Shown here piece after piece: positions 5,859-6,024 of a stretch of DNA of 6,024 nucleotides (position 1 is the first letter of the stretch; every line of letters begins with the position of its first letter). Location: assembly GCA_044344975.1 (NCBI GenBank), contig JBIJBY010000076.1:1-6024 (forward strand), written 5' to 3'. The stretch comes from IMCC26077 sp044344975. Lineage in GTDB: Bacteria; Actinomycetota; Actinomycetes; Nanopelagicales; Nanopelagicaceae. The position numbers and the translations under genes are program-made. The notes below the pieces were generated by a model that was given only the letters and a program-made list of their open reading frames with translations, was not told the DNA's origin and searched no databases.

Positions 5859-6024
5859 GTGAGCCAGAGGTATTTTGCTGCTGATTCAGTGGTTGCGCGT
5901 CTTCACTCCGATCCTGCGCTAATTGTCGGTGGAATCCGCGCCCTTATGGAACAGGCGCTGCATCCCGGCGCCATGGCGGGAGTTGCTAAGTACTCTGATT
6001 TTCGCGATGACGCTTGGGGGCGGC
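5859..6024 (+). CDS. DUF2236 / MpaB-like oxygenase family protein (3' end cut by window)
   Basis: The first 55 codons of a gene that continues past the right edge. The visible product begins SQRYFAADSVVARLHSDPAL and goes on to the family block LMEQALHPGAMAGVAKYSDF, then RDDAWGR. LHP followed by an AMAGVA-like helix and a D..WGR turn is the N-terminal signature of the DUF2236/MpaB-type proteins (latex-clearing-protein-like, haem-containing oxygenases), which are usually near 250-300 residues. The catalytic and haem-binding part is not visible. GTG 5859 has a good Shine-Dalgarno and starts at the conserved N-terminus. A 61-bp gap and its own candidate promoter suggest it is separate from the nuclease operon. 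The substrate cannot be guessed from this fragment. Confidence 0.82.
   Translation, partial: MSQRYFAADSVVARLHSDPALIVGGIRALMEQALHPGAMAGVAKYSDFRDDAWGR

Overview
The window looks like chromosomal backbone of an actinobacterium with moderate G+C (about half by eye, from a few lines of sequence). The assignment rests on the gene set and order: an Mrp/ApbC-type ATPase, then a DUF1003 membrane protein, then a soluble MgtE-N/CBS protein with a PRC-barrel-like N-terminus. This cluster is familiar from actinobacterial genomes. The PHP phosphatase, MarC protein and stand-alone RecB-like nuclease that follow fit the same picture. The moderate G+C would suit a streamlined freshwater lineage, but the genus cannot be fixed from here. 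I see no phage genes, insertion sequences, tRNA/rRNA genes or CRISPR array.

Left part (1-2545). Mrp, a P-loop ATPase and Fe-S carrier, reads rightward and is cut by the window's left edge. It meets the leftward pair MgtE-like/DUF1003 tail to tail, with a 12-bp overlap of coding ends. The MgtE-like and DUF1003 genes overlap by ATGA, and DUF1003 has a strong Shine-Dalgarno sequence, so they form a two-gene operon. Its likely theme is divalent-cation or envelope sensing.

Divergent junction (2546-2576). Only 31 bp separate the preferred starts of the MgtE-like gene (leftward) and the EamA transporter (rightward). Each start has a TANNNT hexamer placed for a leaderless transcript, so the two promoters would overlap.

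Right part (2577-5797). EamA transporter, PHP phosphatase, MarC membrane protein and RecB-like Fe-S nuclease form a tightly overlapping rightward operon with overlaps of 11, 4 and 4 bp. The products mix two membrane proteins with two nucleic-acid or nucleotide-processing enzymes.

Right end (5798-6024). A 61-bp gap holds a short inverted repeat, a T-tract and a TAAAAT hexamer. It precedes a GTG-started gene of the DUF2236/MpaB-like oxygenase family, which runs off the window. All complete genes look intact. I found no clearly new system; the best leads are the compact divergent promoter and the PRC/MgtE-N/CBS plus DUF1003 pair.
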